Source of the DNA: Robertkochia solimangrovi | GTDB taxonomy: Bacteria; Bacteroidota; Bacteroidia; Flavobacteriales; Flavobacteriaceae | Assembly: GCF_007279655.1 (NCBI RefSeq) | Contig: NZ_QKWN01000015.1 | Coordinates: 22,954-86,953, forward strand | Length of the DNA: 64,000 bases | Direction of reading: 5' to 3' | Shown here: in pieces, positions 17,232-27,300 of the stretch | How the letters are laid out: every line of letters begins with the position of its first letter | Position numbering within the stretch: the first letter of the stretch is position 1 | Position numbers and translations under genes: made by a program | Notes under the pieces: model-generated | Databases searched by the model: none | What the model saw: only the letters and a program-made list of their open reading frames with translations | Told to the model about the DNA's origin: nothing

Positions 17232-18995
17232 TTAGTATATACTGGTAAGATTGCTACTTGTTGTAAAAGTGTGATATAAGGTACCCGGGGTATAGTTTCC
17301 ATCCAGATATAATCCATTTTCTATGGTACCGTCTCCGCTACCCCCCAAAATCAAATTGTAAGCGTCACCTGTTGTAAAGTCAGGCGATGAAAAAACGATG
17401 GATTGAATGGTCTTTGCCGGTGCATAGGTAAATATATCGGTTCCTTCTGTCGATTCCAGATGCAGGATAGTTCCGGCATCGATATTCTGATCAAACCTTA
17501 CTGCTAAAACAGGCTGCGTTGAATCATTACCAGGGGTTTGCATCATACCTGAACTGCCCACCGCCAGCAGGTATCCTCCTGTTAACGTAAATGACCGATC
17601 ATAGTCCAAAGCCCCATTATTGCGATTCACCGGACCATCAACAATGACAGCTCCTCCTGACATGGTAATGGAACCATTTACATCAATTCCGTCACCGGAT
17701 GCATTTACATAGATATTTCCGCCAGTAATATCGAGGGTATAAACCGAACCAGTCTCATCTCCTGCACCATTGATTCCGTCATCACTCGAATTAAGAACAA
17801 TCTTACCTCCTGAAATCGTTATATATGCACCTTCAATTCCTTCTACAGATTCTGTAATTGTGATATCTCCGTTGAAAATATCCAGAATACCATCAGCATG
17901 AATCGCATCATCTCCGGATGCCAGGATGAAGGTACCGCCATTTATTGCAATGGAAGCATTTGAATGTACCGCATCGTCGGCAGCATTCACCGTAACTACC
18001 GCATCATTGTTGATGATAATGGTTGATCCGGCCTTGACTCCATTCGCGGAATCATCATCGCTGATCACCGAAGTACTCCCTCCTCCGGAGGTGAGCGTAA
18101 GATCACCCCCATTGATCATAACCGCCGTTTCTGCCTGAATAGCATCCGCTTCAGCAGTGATAATGAATGTTCCTTCATCGATCTGTATATATCCCAGATC
18201 TGCATCTTCATCATTATTTGATTTCAATCCATCTCCGGCTGAATCCACAGTTACATTCCCTGAATACACTATGAGGTAATCTTTTCCCTGAATCCCGTCA
18301 TCTACCGAAGAAACTGTAATAGTTGTTTCCTTTAAAATCAAACCATCTTTACTCTTTATCCCTTCATTATAATTTCCGGTAACGATCAGCTCTCCTCCAC
18401 CGAAGATCGTCAGATCATCTTTACTGAAAAGCGCTGCATCCGGTTCGTCATCATCATCTTCAAAAATATAAGTTCCAGCATCTGTCAGTCGATTTTCGGT
18501 ACCTTCAACTACCTGAATTACCGTTTTAGCCGCACTCATGATCGCAAAGGGTGAATTCGTAGCATTGGAAATATCGATTCCATTAAAAAGAATTTTGATC
18601 GTATCCTCAGCATCCGCATCTACCAGGATTTGTCCATCTTCCAGCGTACCTGTAATTCTGTAGGTTCCGGCAGCGGTAATTACAGCTTTAGTTCCGCTAA
18701 TAGTCACAGAAGCATCGGAGGCGCTTATGGAATTCCCATTGAGTGTAATCTCGATGATCGCTGATTCATCGATCACATAATCATTGTTTTCTTCATGAGT
18801 ATCCCCACCTTCTGTATACTCGTAACTGATATCTTCACTGGAAGCCGCCTCATTAAAAGTGGTTGCAGAAATGATTCTGGCTGTCCCATCAATTCCTTCA
18901 GCATCCTCTTCAACCCCTGAAGAATCACTGCTACATCCGATAAAATAGAATGATAAAACAGTACTTAAACAGATAAAAAAGATTTTAGATCTCAT
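17232..18995 (-). CDS. Cthe_2159-type beta-helix carbohydrate-binding lipoprotein
   Basis: The 587-residue product has a lipoprotein signal (FIGCSS, Cys21). The mature part is acidic and full of short beta-strand repeats with Asp-Asp, Asp-Gly and Gly-Gly turns (for example EGIKSKDGL, DDGIQGKDY, DDAIHADGI, DDGINGAGDE). These build a right-handed parallel beta-helix with calcium-binding loops. This matches the family named after Clostridium thermocellum Cthe_2159, a cellulose/polygalacturonate binder related to pectate lyases. A surface role in binding acidic polysaccharide or in adhesion is inferred. It is a single gene with its own terminator, next to but not overlapping the LytTR system. Confidence 0.85.
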   Translation of the reverse strand: MRSKIFFICLSTVLSFYFIGCSSDSSGVEEDAEGIDGTARIISATTFNEAASSEDISYEYTEGGDTHEENNDYVIDESAIIEITLNGNSISASDASVTISGTKAVITAAGTYRITGTLEDGQILVDADAEDTIKILFNGIDISNATNSPFAIMSAAKTVIQVVEGTENRLTDAGTYIFEDDDDEPDAALFSKDDLTIFGGGELIVTGNYNEGIKSKDGLILKETTITVSSVDDGIQGKDYLIVYSGNVTVDSAGDGLKSNNDEDADLGYIQIDEGTFIITAEADAIQAETAVMINGGDLTLTSGGGSTSVISDDDSANGVKAGSTIIINNDAVVTVNAADDAVHSNASIAINGGTFILASGDDAIHADGILDIFNGDITITESVEGIEGAYITISGGKIVLNSSDDGINGAGDETGSVYTLDITGGNIYVNASGDGIDVNGSITMSGGAVIVDGPVNRNNGALDYDRSFTLTGGYLLAVGSSGMMQTPGNDSTQPVLAVRFDQNIDAGTILHLESTEGTDIFTYAPAKTIQSIVFSSPDFTTGDAYNLILGGSGDGTIENGLYLDGNYTPGTLYHTFTTSSNLTSIY

Positions 18996-19181
18996 ATTTC
19001 ATTTTATTTACCGATTCTCAGAATCATTTGGCTAAAATTATAGTGATCCGTTCATGAGAAGAAATTAAATATACCAACAGGAGTTATTTATATACCATCC
19101 CGGTAGAAAAGCCGACCAATGTTTTTATCCATACAAAAAATGAGCCCGCGAGAGAAAACCTGTTGCCGGGAAGACCCAAAA

Positions 19182-19370
19182 AACCCTGAGCCTGCGAAGA
19201 TCACTTTCACCACAGGTCACTCCAGCAGCATCGTGCGCCAGCACTATGATCGCGACGACACTCGACGCCGCCGAGGACAGGAGTCCCGAAGGTTATCGGG
19301 AGTCACTCCAACTTCGCAGAAGGCCGAAGGCAGGATCGTCACTTCCGGTGTGCAGCAGACCAAAAGTTTT
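19182..19370 (+). repeat. Dispersed structured element, copy A (three hairpins between conserved boxes)
   Basis: This stretch aligns over its whole length with 44552-44727. Shared boxes include CTGAGyCTGCGAAGA (19186-19200), ACTTTmACC, GTCAyTCCAG (19217-19225 region), GCGACGACACTmGACG (19252-19267), CAGGATCGwCACTTyC (19331-19346) and CAGCAGACC (19353-19361). Between the boxes lie three hairpins: 19229-19248, 19281-19304 and 19312-19329. Their sequences differ from those of copy B but still pair. It lies upstream of the acyltransferase gene. It could be a structured RNA or a miniature mobile element. The strand is uncertain; one G-T pair in copy B favours plus. Confidence 0.65.
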
Positions 19371-19427
19371 AAAAGAAACCCAACAAATTTTTCCCTATTT
19401 TTAAACCCCTTTACTATTCCATTATCA

Positions 19428-20537
19428 ATGACAGAGAAAACCCTATCGACCAAACCCCATTTTCAAATCCTTGACGCACTTCGGGGATTGGCAGCAATCA
19501 CCGTAGTGATCTTTCACATATTGGAAGCCCATGCTAAAAATCATAATGAACAGATCGTCAACCATGGTTATCTCGCGGTTGATTTCTTTTTTGTGCTTTC
19601 AGGATTCGTTATCGGTTATGCCTATGATGATCGCTGGGGCAAAATGAGTTATAAGGATTTTTTCAAGCGTCGTTTGATTCGTCTGCACCCCATGGTCGTC
19701 ATCGCTATGATCATCGGAGCCATATTCTATTATACACAGGCATCCGTTGTTTTTCCAGGTATCAGTGAGGTTCCCGTTTGGCAGCTTCTGCTAACGATGT
19801 TCGTCGGATTCACCTTGTTGCCAATCCCTCCATCCCTCGATATACGTGGCTGGGGAGAGATGCATCCGTTGAATGGTCCGGCATGGACACTCTTTTTTGA
19901 ATATCTTGCAAATATTCTGTATGCTTTAATTCTGAGGAAACTTTCGAATAAGATCCTGGCAGTACTTTTGTTCGTCGCCGGAGCAGCACTGATCCATGTT
20001 GCCGTTTTCGGTCCGAGAGGTGACCTCATCGGAGGATGGTCTCTTGCCCCGGAACAATTCCTTATCGGTTTGACTCGATTGAGCTATCCTTTTCTTGCCG
20101 GACTTTTAGTGTTCCGACTGATAAAGCCTGGTAAAATGAAACAGGGATACCTGATCAGTAGCATGCTGTTACTGGCCATTCTTGCTTTCCCTCGTATTGG
20201 AGGAGAAGAAAATCTATGGCAGAACGGAATTTATGATTCCCTCAGTGTGATACTTCTATTTCCATTGATCGTATATATCGGTGCCAGCGGAAGTATCAAA
20301 AGCGAGCGCTCCGTAAAGTTCGCAAAAGTTCTTGGCGGACTTTCCTATCCATTATATATCACCCATTATCCCCTTATTTATTGGTATTTTGGATATGTCT
20401 ATGATAACAAACTCACCTTAGCAGATGCCTGGCCGGTAGGACTTGGAGTCCTCATCGCTGCCATTACCATCGGGTGGTTGTGTCTTAAGCTATATGACGA
20501 ACCAATACGCAAGCGTTTAAAACAGCGATTCTTATAG
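19428..20537 (+). CDS. Membrane acyltransferase (acyltransferase family 3, OafA/YrhL-like)
   Basis: The 369-residue product starts FQILDALRGLAAITVVIFH, the N-terminal signature of the family, with the His near residue 31 in membrane helix 1. A FFFVLSGFVIGY segment and an RRLIRLHP motif follow, and about ten membrane helices in all are predicted. Members transfer acetyl or other acyl groups to sugars, peptides or lipids at the membrane. The frame stays open upstream to 19119, but that extension reads through repeat copy A and gives an Arg-rich, unrelated sequence. The ATG at 19428 matches the family start and is preferred. It is convergent with the serine hydrolase gene. Confidence 0.9.
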   Translation: MTEKTLSTKPHFQILDALRGLAAITVVIFHILEAHAKNHNEQIVNHGYLAVDFFFVLSGFVIGYAYDDRWGKMSYKDFFKRRLIRLHPMVVIAMIIGAIFYYTQASVVFPGISEVPVWQLLLTMFVGFTLLPIPPSLDIRGWGEMHPLNGPAWTLFFEYLANILYALILRKLSNKILAVLLFVAGAALIHVAVFGPRGDLIGGWSLAPEQFLIGLTRLSYPFLAGLLVFRLIKPGKMKQGYLISSMLLLAILAFPRIGGEENLWQNGIYDSLSVILLFPLIVYIGASGSIKSERSVKFAKVLGGLSYPLYITHYPLIYWYFGYVYDNKLTLADAWPVGLGVLIAAITIGWLCLKLYDEPIRKRLKQRFL

Positions 20538-20566
20538 AACACTAAGGGCGGTTATAGACCTTCTGT

Positions 20567-21910
20567 TTACTTCGAAATAAGCTTAGAAACGATCTTCGCT
20601 TTTTCCGGTTCTTTATTTTCTATATATCGTTTCTTAAGTGCTGTCAAATCCGTTTCATCCCAATCGAGATCCTTATGTTCATTTTTCCAGGTTTCAACGG
20701 TTTCCGGAGAAAGTTGGCAGATCTCCTTTTCGAGAAGGTCCACTGCTTTCTGATCCGGAAAACTTAAACCTTTTCCCGACACATAAGCATCAATTGTCGT
20801 TCTGATCGCCTTCATATTTGCAGATTCATGCGTATTATTCAAAATGATGATCAGACTTTCATCATCGGTAAACCTTTTGATATAGGAATGATTTCCTGCC
20901 CAACTTCCGGTATGATAGACAATTTTGCCCAGATCTTCATCCTCCTGAACATGCCATCCAAAGCCATAATCAGAAAAATCATTTTCAGGCATATGAACCG
21001 TAAACGCAAGCTTGGAAGTTTCGGTATTGAGGATGGCTCCCTTATATAGGATACTATCCCATTTTATGAGATCTTCTACACTGGATGATAATCTTCCTGA
21101 GCCCAGTCTTCCGCTTAGGAAATGATAATATTCCTTGCCTTTCAGTAATTCAGGCTTGATATAAGTACATTGTATAGGATCCAGAAAATATCCAGGAGCG
21201 TAATTCTTAAGCTCCCAGATTGTATCACGATCATAGAATCCGGAATTCACCATGCCTGAGATTGCGAAAACTTCCTTTTCGAGATACTCATCAAGGGACT
21301 GCCCGGAGACAGATCTCACCACCTCCGCAAGTAAAACATAACCGGAGTTCGAATAATGATAGCGCGAACCTGGTTTTGAGATCAACGGGGGTTGCTCTTT
21401 CATGAAATATTGTAAAATATCACGGTTATCAGCAATTTTCGAGGTATCCCAATGCTCTTTAAAATAGTCTTCATAATCGGCAAGACCAGACGAATGATTC
21501 AACAACTGATAAACCTTTATTTCCTTATAAGGAAAATCATCCCCGAGATATTGACGCACATATTGTGAAATATCCAGCTTCCCTTCACTATAAAGTTTGA
21601 GTACAGCTGCTGCGGTGAACTGTTTAGAAACAGAGGCAATTTCCATTGCAGTGTTGGGTGTAAAGGGTGTACCCATTTCGAAGTTTGCGATACCGTATCC
21701 TTTTTTGAATATCAGTTTCCCTTGTTTCTTAATAGCAACCGCACCGTTAAACATTTTCTTTTCATGTAAAACACTAAAGAAACTATCCAGAACGGTATCG
21801 TTCTTAAAAGTGGTTTCGATCTTTCCTTTTACAACCTGCTGTTTACAACCAATGACTGATAGCACCGTCAACAGCAATAAACAGCGTATCATTTTGTAGG
21901 ATTTATTCAT
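20567..21910 (-). CDS. Beta-lactamase-family serine hydrolase, lipoprotein
   Basis: The 447-residue product has a lipoprotein signal (LSVIGCKQ, Cys22). The catalytic domain shows the SxxK motif in EIASVSKQFTAAAVL, a LLNHSSGL segment and the Tyr-x-Asn motif in YHYSNSGYVLL. This is the class C beta-lactamase/DD-peptidase/esterase fold (PF00144). A GWHVQEDEDLG...HTGSWAG region supplies the HTG-type third motif. Members include D-aminopeptidases, DD-carboxypeptidases and esterases. It follows the dipeptide epimerase gene by 2 bp at the end of the first ECF/SusCD operon, so action on D-amino-acid-containing peptides is a reasonable guess but not shown. Confidence 0.88.
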   Translation of the reverse strand: MNKSYKMIRCLLLLTVLSVIGCKQQVVKGKIETTFKNDTVLDSFFSVLHEKKMFNGAVAIKKQGKLIFKKGYGIANFEMGTPFTPNTAMEIASVSKQFTAAAVLKLYSEGKLDISQYVRQYLGDDFPYKEIKVYQLLNHSSGLADYEDYFKEHWDTSKIADNRDILQYFMKEQPPLISKPGSRYHYSNSGYVLLAEVVRSVSGQSLDEYLEKEVFAISGMVNSGFYDRDTIWELKNYAPGYFLDPIQCTYIKPELLKGKEYYHFLSGRLGSGRLSSSVEDLIKWDSILYKGAILNTETSKLAFTVHMPENDFSDYGFGWHVQEDEDLGKIVYHTGSWAGNHSYIKRFTDDESLIIILNNTHESANMKAIRTTIDAYVSGKGLSFPDQKAVDLLEKEICQLSPETVETWKNEHKDLDWDETDLTALKKRYIENKEPEKAKIVSKLISK

Positions 21911-21912
21911 TT

Positions 21913-22950
21913 TCAGATTTTGGTAATTTGATCCCAGTCAGGTTCTTTTAATCCAATTCCAGGAAGTTCATTGAGGTATACAGTTCCGTTCTTAACAGTA
22001 TGGGCGGAGAAAGGATCATTGGTTACACCAAGGTTCCCATCAAGATCCAGCCAGTCCGCCAGCTGTCCGAGTTGCGCTAGAGCCCCTATTGCACAAGAGG
22101 TTTCTGCCATACACCCAAACATAACTTTGAGTCCCATCATTTTTGCGGTTTGTGCCATTTTATAGGCTTCTCTGAGACCGGTAGATTTCATCAGTTTGAT
22201 GTTGATACCATGATAGAATTCCGACGCAGTTCTCACATCAGAAAATCGCTGTATTCCTTCGTCTCCTACAATGGGTAATGGAGAACGAGCCACGAGCCAG
22301 GACAGATCATCCAACTGTTCCGCAGGAAGCGGTTGTTCAATAAATTCAACATTTTCCTCTTTCAGCCACTCGATTTTCTCCAATGCGATTTCACCGGTCT
22401 TCCAACCCTGATTTGCATCGATATAAAGGGGCTGATCTGAATTTTCACGAACCACTCTGATGATTTCCTCATCATTATCATCTCCCAGTTTTATTTTCAA
22501 AAAGGGAAATTCTGCAGCTTCCTGAACCTTTTTTGCGATCATGTCAGGAGTATCAATACCAATGGTCTTACAAGTCTTCATAGGTACAGCGGACAACCCG
22601 AAATACGAACGAACAGGTAATCCCGTCATTTTTCCGATAAGATCATGCAAGGCAATATCGATGGCAGCCTTTACTGCAGGATTTCCCGGTGAAATACTAT
22701 CGACATAGCCAAGGATTGATTCCAGGTCAAACGGATCCTTAAATCGGGAAAGATCAACCTTGCTGAGAAATTCAGCTGCGGTTTGATGAGATTCTCCGTA
22801 GCGGGGAGGCATTGATGCCTCCCCATAACCACAGATGTTATCAAATGAGATTCTTACCAGCATCAATGGAGTACTGGAGCGGGCATTTCCCGCGATTCGG
22901 AATACGTATTTATTCTGTAAGGTGTACGGACTATAAGATAATTTAAACAT
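21913..22950 (-). CDS. Dipeptide epimerase (L-Ala-D/L-Glu epimerase-like, enolase superfamily)
   Basis: The 345-residue product has the capping domain and (beta/alpha)7-barrel of the enolase superfamily. FLKIKLG carries the Lys-x-Lys base near residue 160. Metal ligands are in YIDANQGW, EFIEQPLP and VGDEGIQ, and a second catalytic Lys is in GINIKLMKSTGL. This set, including the double-lysine plan, marks the muconate-lactonizing subgroup that contains L-Ala-D/L-Glu epimerases and other dipeptide epimerases. They act in the cytoplasm on dipeptides from murein turnover. Its ATG overlaps the susD stop (TAATG), giving tight coupling to an import system. Confidence 0.9.
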   Translation of the reverse strand: MFKLSYSPYTLQNKYVFRIAGNARSSTPLMLVRISFDNICGYGEASMPPRYGESHQTAAEFLSKVDLSRFKDPFDLESILGYVDSISPGNPAVKAAIDIALHDLIGKMTGLPVRSYFGLSAVPMKTCKTIGIDTPDMIAKKVQEAAEFPFLKIKLGDDNDEEIIRVVRENSDQPLYIDANQGWKTGEIALEKIEWLKEENVEFIEQPLPAEQLDDLSWLVARSPLPIVGDEGIQRFSDVRTASEFYHGINIKLMKSTGLREAYKMAQTAKMMGLKVMFGCMAETSCAIGALAQLGQLADWLDLDGNLGVTNDPFSAHTVKNGTVYLNELPGIGLKEPDWDQITKI

Positions 22951-24362
22951 TAATATCCTGGGTTTTGTTCCATATTTGGGTTGGCGTTCATTTCGCTTAA
23001 AGGTATAGGAAGTATGAATTTTTCATTCGGATATATTGCATGGATTACATTTTCGCCCTGGACGATTTCTACATCCATTTTATTCCGATTGAGATCGAAT
23101 AGGCGCTGCCCCTCGAAGGCAAACTCTTTTCGTCTTTCATCCAAAATTCTAATAAGAAGTGCTTCCCCGGTTTCTGTTACCTCAGCAGTTCCCGGCAAAG
23201 CTCTTTGGATAATCGTATTAACATCGGCTCGGGCTTCCTGTTCCTGATCTGTCTTCGCATAGGCTTCCGCTCTAATGAGATATTGCTCGGCAAGTCTGAG
23301 TATGCGTACATTATCATCATGAGAGGTTCCTTGTGGAAATTTACCCACGAACAATGCTTCTTCTTCAGCTCCGGTTTTAGATCCCGGAACCAGCGTACTC
23401 AATCTGATATCTCCCGATGCATAGCTATCAAAAAGGTCTGTTGTCGCCAAAGCATCGGCATAACCATCCGGGTCAAAATAATGTCCGAGTCCGTTGGTAC
23501 CTGCATTGTCCGCTATTGTATTTACTATTTCAAAGATGGATTCTTCATTGTATTCCGAAGCCCAGATCGCAGCATAATCTTCATACCCTATCAGATCAAA
23601 ATTTCCGCCATCGATCACTTCAGTTGCATATGAAATCGCCATCGCATAATCCTCCTTATACAAGGCAACTCTGGCTGCAAGAGCCTTTGCAGCACTCATT
23701 GAAAATCTGCCATCAGCCGTATTTGTACTCATATAGGATATCGCGAGTTGAAGATCACCTACGATCTGTTGATAAACTTCCGCTACGGAATTTCGTGCCG
23801 GACGGATCTCATCCTCATTCACCGTACTTATAACCGGGATTCCCGGATGGCTTGCATCATCTGTATAATTAAAAGGTTGAGCAAACAATCTCACCAGATC
23901 GAAATGAGCCAGTGCACGAATAGCGTAGGCTTCTCCCACAAGTTGATCGATCTGATTTTGTTGTGTGTCCGATATCGCTGTAAGCGACTCTCCCCCTGCG
24001 ATCGCCCGGTTAGCATTAGCGACGACCACATACAATGCATTCCAGGTACCTTCTGCATAGGCATCTTCATCACTGACCACAAAATTATTATAATCGAGAT
24101 ATCTTCCGGTGTTCCTCGAACTCAGATAAAGGTTATCTGCCATCAGTTCAGGGATCACATACATACTTCTTCCATAATAGTCATTATTTTGCAGGGTACT
24201 GTATACACCGTTCATCGCAGTTTGCAACGTTTTGAGATCTGTAATGGCATTCTCTGCTGCTACATTCTGCTCGGGATCAATATCCAAAAAGTCGTTGCTA
24301 CATGAAGTAACACAAAGTAAAGTTATAAAACTTATGAATGGTATTCTTATATTTCTAATCAT
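22950..24362 (-). CDS. SusD/RagB-family substrate-binding lipoprotein
   Basis: The 470-residue product has a lipoprotein signal (LLCVTSCSND). It begins with the typical DFLDIDPEQN motif and has the helical AYAIRALAHFDLVRLFAQPF segment of the family. The C-terminal signature is ILDERRKEFAFEGQRLFDLNR, and it ends in NPNMEQNPGY. It lies 12 bp after its SusC partner and overlaps the epimerase gene by one base. The pair probably imports the peptide or glycopeptide that the two downstream enzymes process. Confidence 0.93.
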   Translation of the reverse strand: MIRNIRIPFISFITLLCVTSCSNDFLDIDPEQNVAAENAITDLKTLQTAMNGVYSTLQNNDYYGRSMYVIPELMADNLYLSSRNTGRYLDYNNFVVSDEDAYAEGTWNALYVVVANANRAIAGGESLTAISDTQQNQIDQLVGEAYAIRALAHFDLVRLFAQPFNYTDDASHPGIPVISTVNEDEIRPARNSVAEVYQQIVGDLQLAISYMSTNTADGRFSMSAAKALAARVALYKEDYAMAISYATEVIDGGNFDLIGYEDYAAIWASEYNEESIFEIVNTIADNAGTNGLGHYFDPDGYADALATTDLFDSYASGDIRLSTLVPGSKTGAEEEALFVGKFPQGTSHDDNVRILRLAEQYLIRAEAYAKTDQEQEARADVNTIIQRALPGTAEVTETGEALLIRILDERRKEFAFEGQRLFDLNRNKMDVEIVQGENVIHAIYPNEKFILPIPLSEMNANPNMEQNPGY

Positions 24363-24374
24363 GATGTTCTGCTT

Positions 24375-27300
24375 TTAAAATGAAAAATCCAATCCGAGTA
24401 AAAATTGCTTTGATATCGGTATTCTTAAGTCAGACTGACCATTGATCCCTACTTCGGGATCGAGTTCGATATCTTTGTCCTTTACCCAGGTGAGCATATT
24501 TGTTCCCTTCAGATACAACCGGATATTGGAAAACCCGATCTTATCTAAAATTGGTTGTGGTAGCGTATAGGCCAGCGTTACATCACGTAATCGTAAATAA
24601 GTACCGTCGTATAAAAATCGGGTAGAATGTTGACTGGAAAGTCCGGATTGGGTATTTCCATATACCATTTTCGGTACATCGGTTATATCACCGGGTTCCT
24701 GCCAACGGTTTTCATAGATGTTTCTGGTCATATTCCCACGGTCATTCAACTGGGCACTACCATCACTGTTCACATATCTTCCCCAGTAATCATATACTTT
24801 ATTACCATAGTTCACATAAAGCATGAACGAGAGACTCAAACCTTTATAATTAAAAGTATTGGTAAGTCCGGCATAAAATTCCGGCAGAGCACTTCCCTGT
24901 TTATATGGATTTGCCTCACTGTAATCATTCGTTGTTTCAGCTTCGGTTTCATCGGTATACCACAAAGCATCCCCGTTTTCCGGATCCACACCGGCATAAC
25001 CCGGCATATAGAATGTATAGAAATCATCTCCGATCTCACGTATATATTGATCTCCAATAATCGGCTCCTCATCTTTCAGCTTCGTGATCTCATTGCTATT
25101 AGTAGTAAAATTAACATCCGTGACCCAACTAAAACCTTCAGGGTTTTCAATGTTACGGGAACTCAAGGAGACCTCCCATCCTGAATTCTTCATTTCCCCG
25201 ATATTCGACAGGTAACTGGTAATTCCATTGGTACCGGAGATCGGCACTTCGAAAAGAAGATCGGTTGTTGTGCGGGTATAGTATTCAAACGTACCACTAA
25301 GACGATTGAAAATATTAAAATCGATTCCTACGTTGAACGGTTTATTCTTTTCCCAGGTTAATTGTGGATTTGATTGCTGATCGTAGATATATCCGGGTTC
25401 TCCGTCGTAGTCGGCTCCGGTGGAATAAAGTCCGCGTGAAGCAAAATCACCTATCTCCTGATTTCCGTTAATCCCGTAGCTGGATCTGAATTTCAGCATT
25501 TTTACAAAATCCACATTCTCCATAAATGATTCTGAACTGATGTTCCAGGCAAACCCGACTGAACCGAAATTGGCATATCGTACATCGGAACCAAATCTCG
25601 ACGAACCATCCCTTCTGGCGGTCACATTAAAGATATAGCGATTCATCAATGTATAATTTACATTGAAAAAGTATGATGCCAGTGATGATGCCGTCTTGAA
25701 ACTCGAAGCCTCCCGGTAAACCGAGGCATTAGCCAGGCTAGTCAGTCCCGGTGCCCCATAATTACTGGCATAAGCAAAAACAGAACTCTGTTCGATTTTT
25801 TGTGCCTCCTGACCAAGAATAAAGTTCAAATGATGATCGTTATTGATGTTCCAGTTATACTTGAGCAGGTTCGTAATGTTATAGTTAATAACCTTATTAT
25901 TGTAAGCCTGACCTCGTCCACCGTCATTCCTTCCTGCTCCGAAATAAGGATTATCATATTGAAATTCATCTGCAAGATTAAAATCTAAGTTTCCTTTTGT
26001 TTCAAAACTCAGGTTCTCAGTAATAGTATACGTCAATCCGAGATTCCCTAGAATTCCATATAATTTCGTTTCCCGAATATTCTCATTCACCAACCCGACC
26101 GGATTATAGGTTAAAAGAATATCTGTGTTGTAACTACCGTCTTCATTGTATACCGGTTCCCATGGAACTTCTCTGTACATAGCTCTTACCGGGTTATTGG
26201 CATTACCGGCATCATCATTGGTATGTAAAACCTGGTGATTTGCCGCAAGTCCGATATCAATACGTAATTTGTCGGTTGCCTGGTGACTGAAATTCACCTT
26301 AGCGTTCATTTTTTTATAATCGATCCCAATGATCACCCCTTTCTGATCGAAAAGTCCGAGTGATGAGTAAAAATTGGTCTTGTCACTTCCTCCACTGGCG
26401 CTGATGTTGTATTGCTTGTATTCACCTGTGCGTGTGATCACATCGGTCCAGTCTGTATCCACATTACGATCGATGCGGTTATAGATATAAGCTTCCGCTT
26501 CAGCCTGTGACTCCCCGTTATTGATGCGACTTTCGATCAGTAATTCTGAAAGTTCAGCGGTATTGAGCGGTTTATTTCTATCCGGGAGGATCATTTCACT
26601 CAGACCGTATTGCGTACTGGCTTCAAACCGGGTTTTTCCAGAGTTACCTCGCTTTGTGGTGATCAGGATCACACCATTGGCACCTCTGGAACCATAGATC
26701 GCAGTAGCAGAAGCATCTTTCAAAACCGTGATATTGGCAATATCTTTCGGATTTATTCCAGCAATAGTATTCGAACTTGTAGCGATCTGAGAAATATTCC
26801 CGGATACAACCGGAATTCCATCCACAACATAGAGTGGTTCAGATCCTGCGTTTATAGAACCGATCCCTCTAATTCGGATATCGGGTGCAGCTCCGGGTTG
26901 TCCGCTTTGGGTAGACATTTGAACTCCGGAAACATTTCCTTGCAAGGCATCCTGAAAGGAAGCCAAAGGAGTTTCTTCTATTTTCTTTACATCTACATTC
27001 ACTGCAGATCCCGTATAAGAAGATTTACTTTGTTTATCATACGCTACAACGATCACTTCATCCAACTCATTGGTATCGGTTTGCATAGTTACATTCAACA
27101 CCATACCTTCTGCATTCACGGTTCGGGTAATGCGTTGCATCCCGATATAACTAAATACCAGTATGTCACCAGCGGTAGCAGCAATAGTAAAATTACCGTC
27201 AAAATCGGTTTGAGTACCCTCTGAAGTACCTTGTATCATAACATTTACACCCGGTAAGGGTACTCCTTCTGAATCGAGAACCGTGCCGGTAACTGGACTC

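Noticed and set aside
19244..19453. 69-residue minus-strand frame over repeat copy A
   Set aside because: It overlaps the acyltransferase start and the repeat, and shows no similarity in reading frame to copy B.
23748..24305. 185-residue plus-strand frame opposite susD
   Set aside because: It lies wholly antisense to a well-supported SusD gene and has no recognisable motif.
26610..27224. 204-residue plus-strand frame opposite susC
   Set aside because: Antisense shadow of the STN/plug region of a clear TonB-dependent receptor; composition is Ser/Ile/Arg-rich and unlike a real protein.
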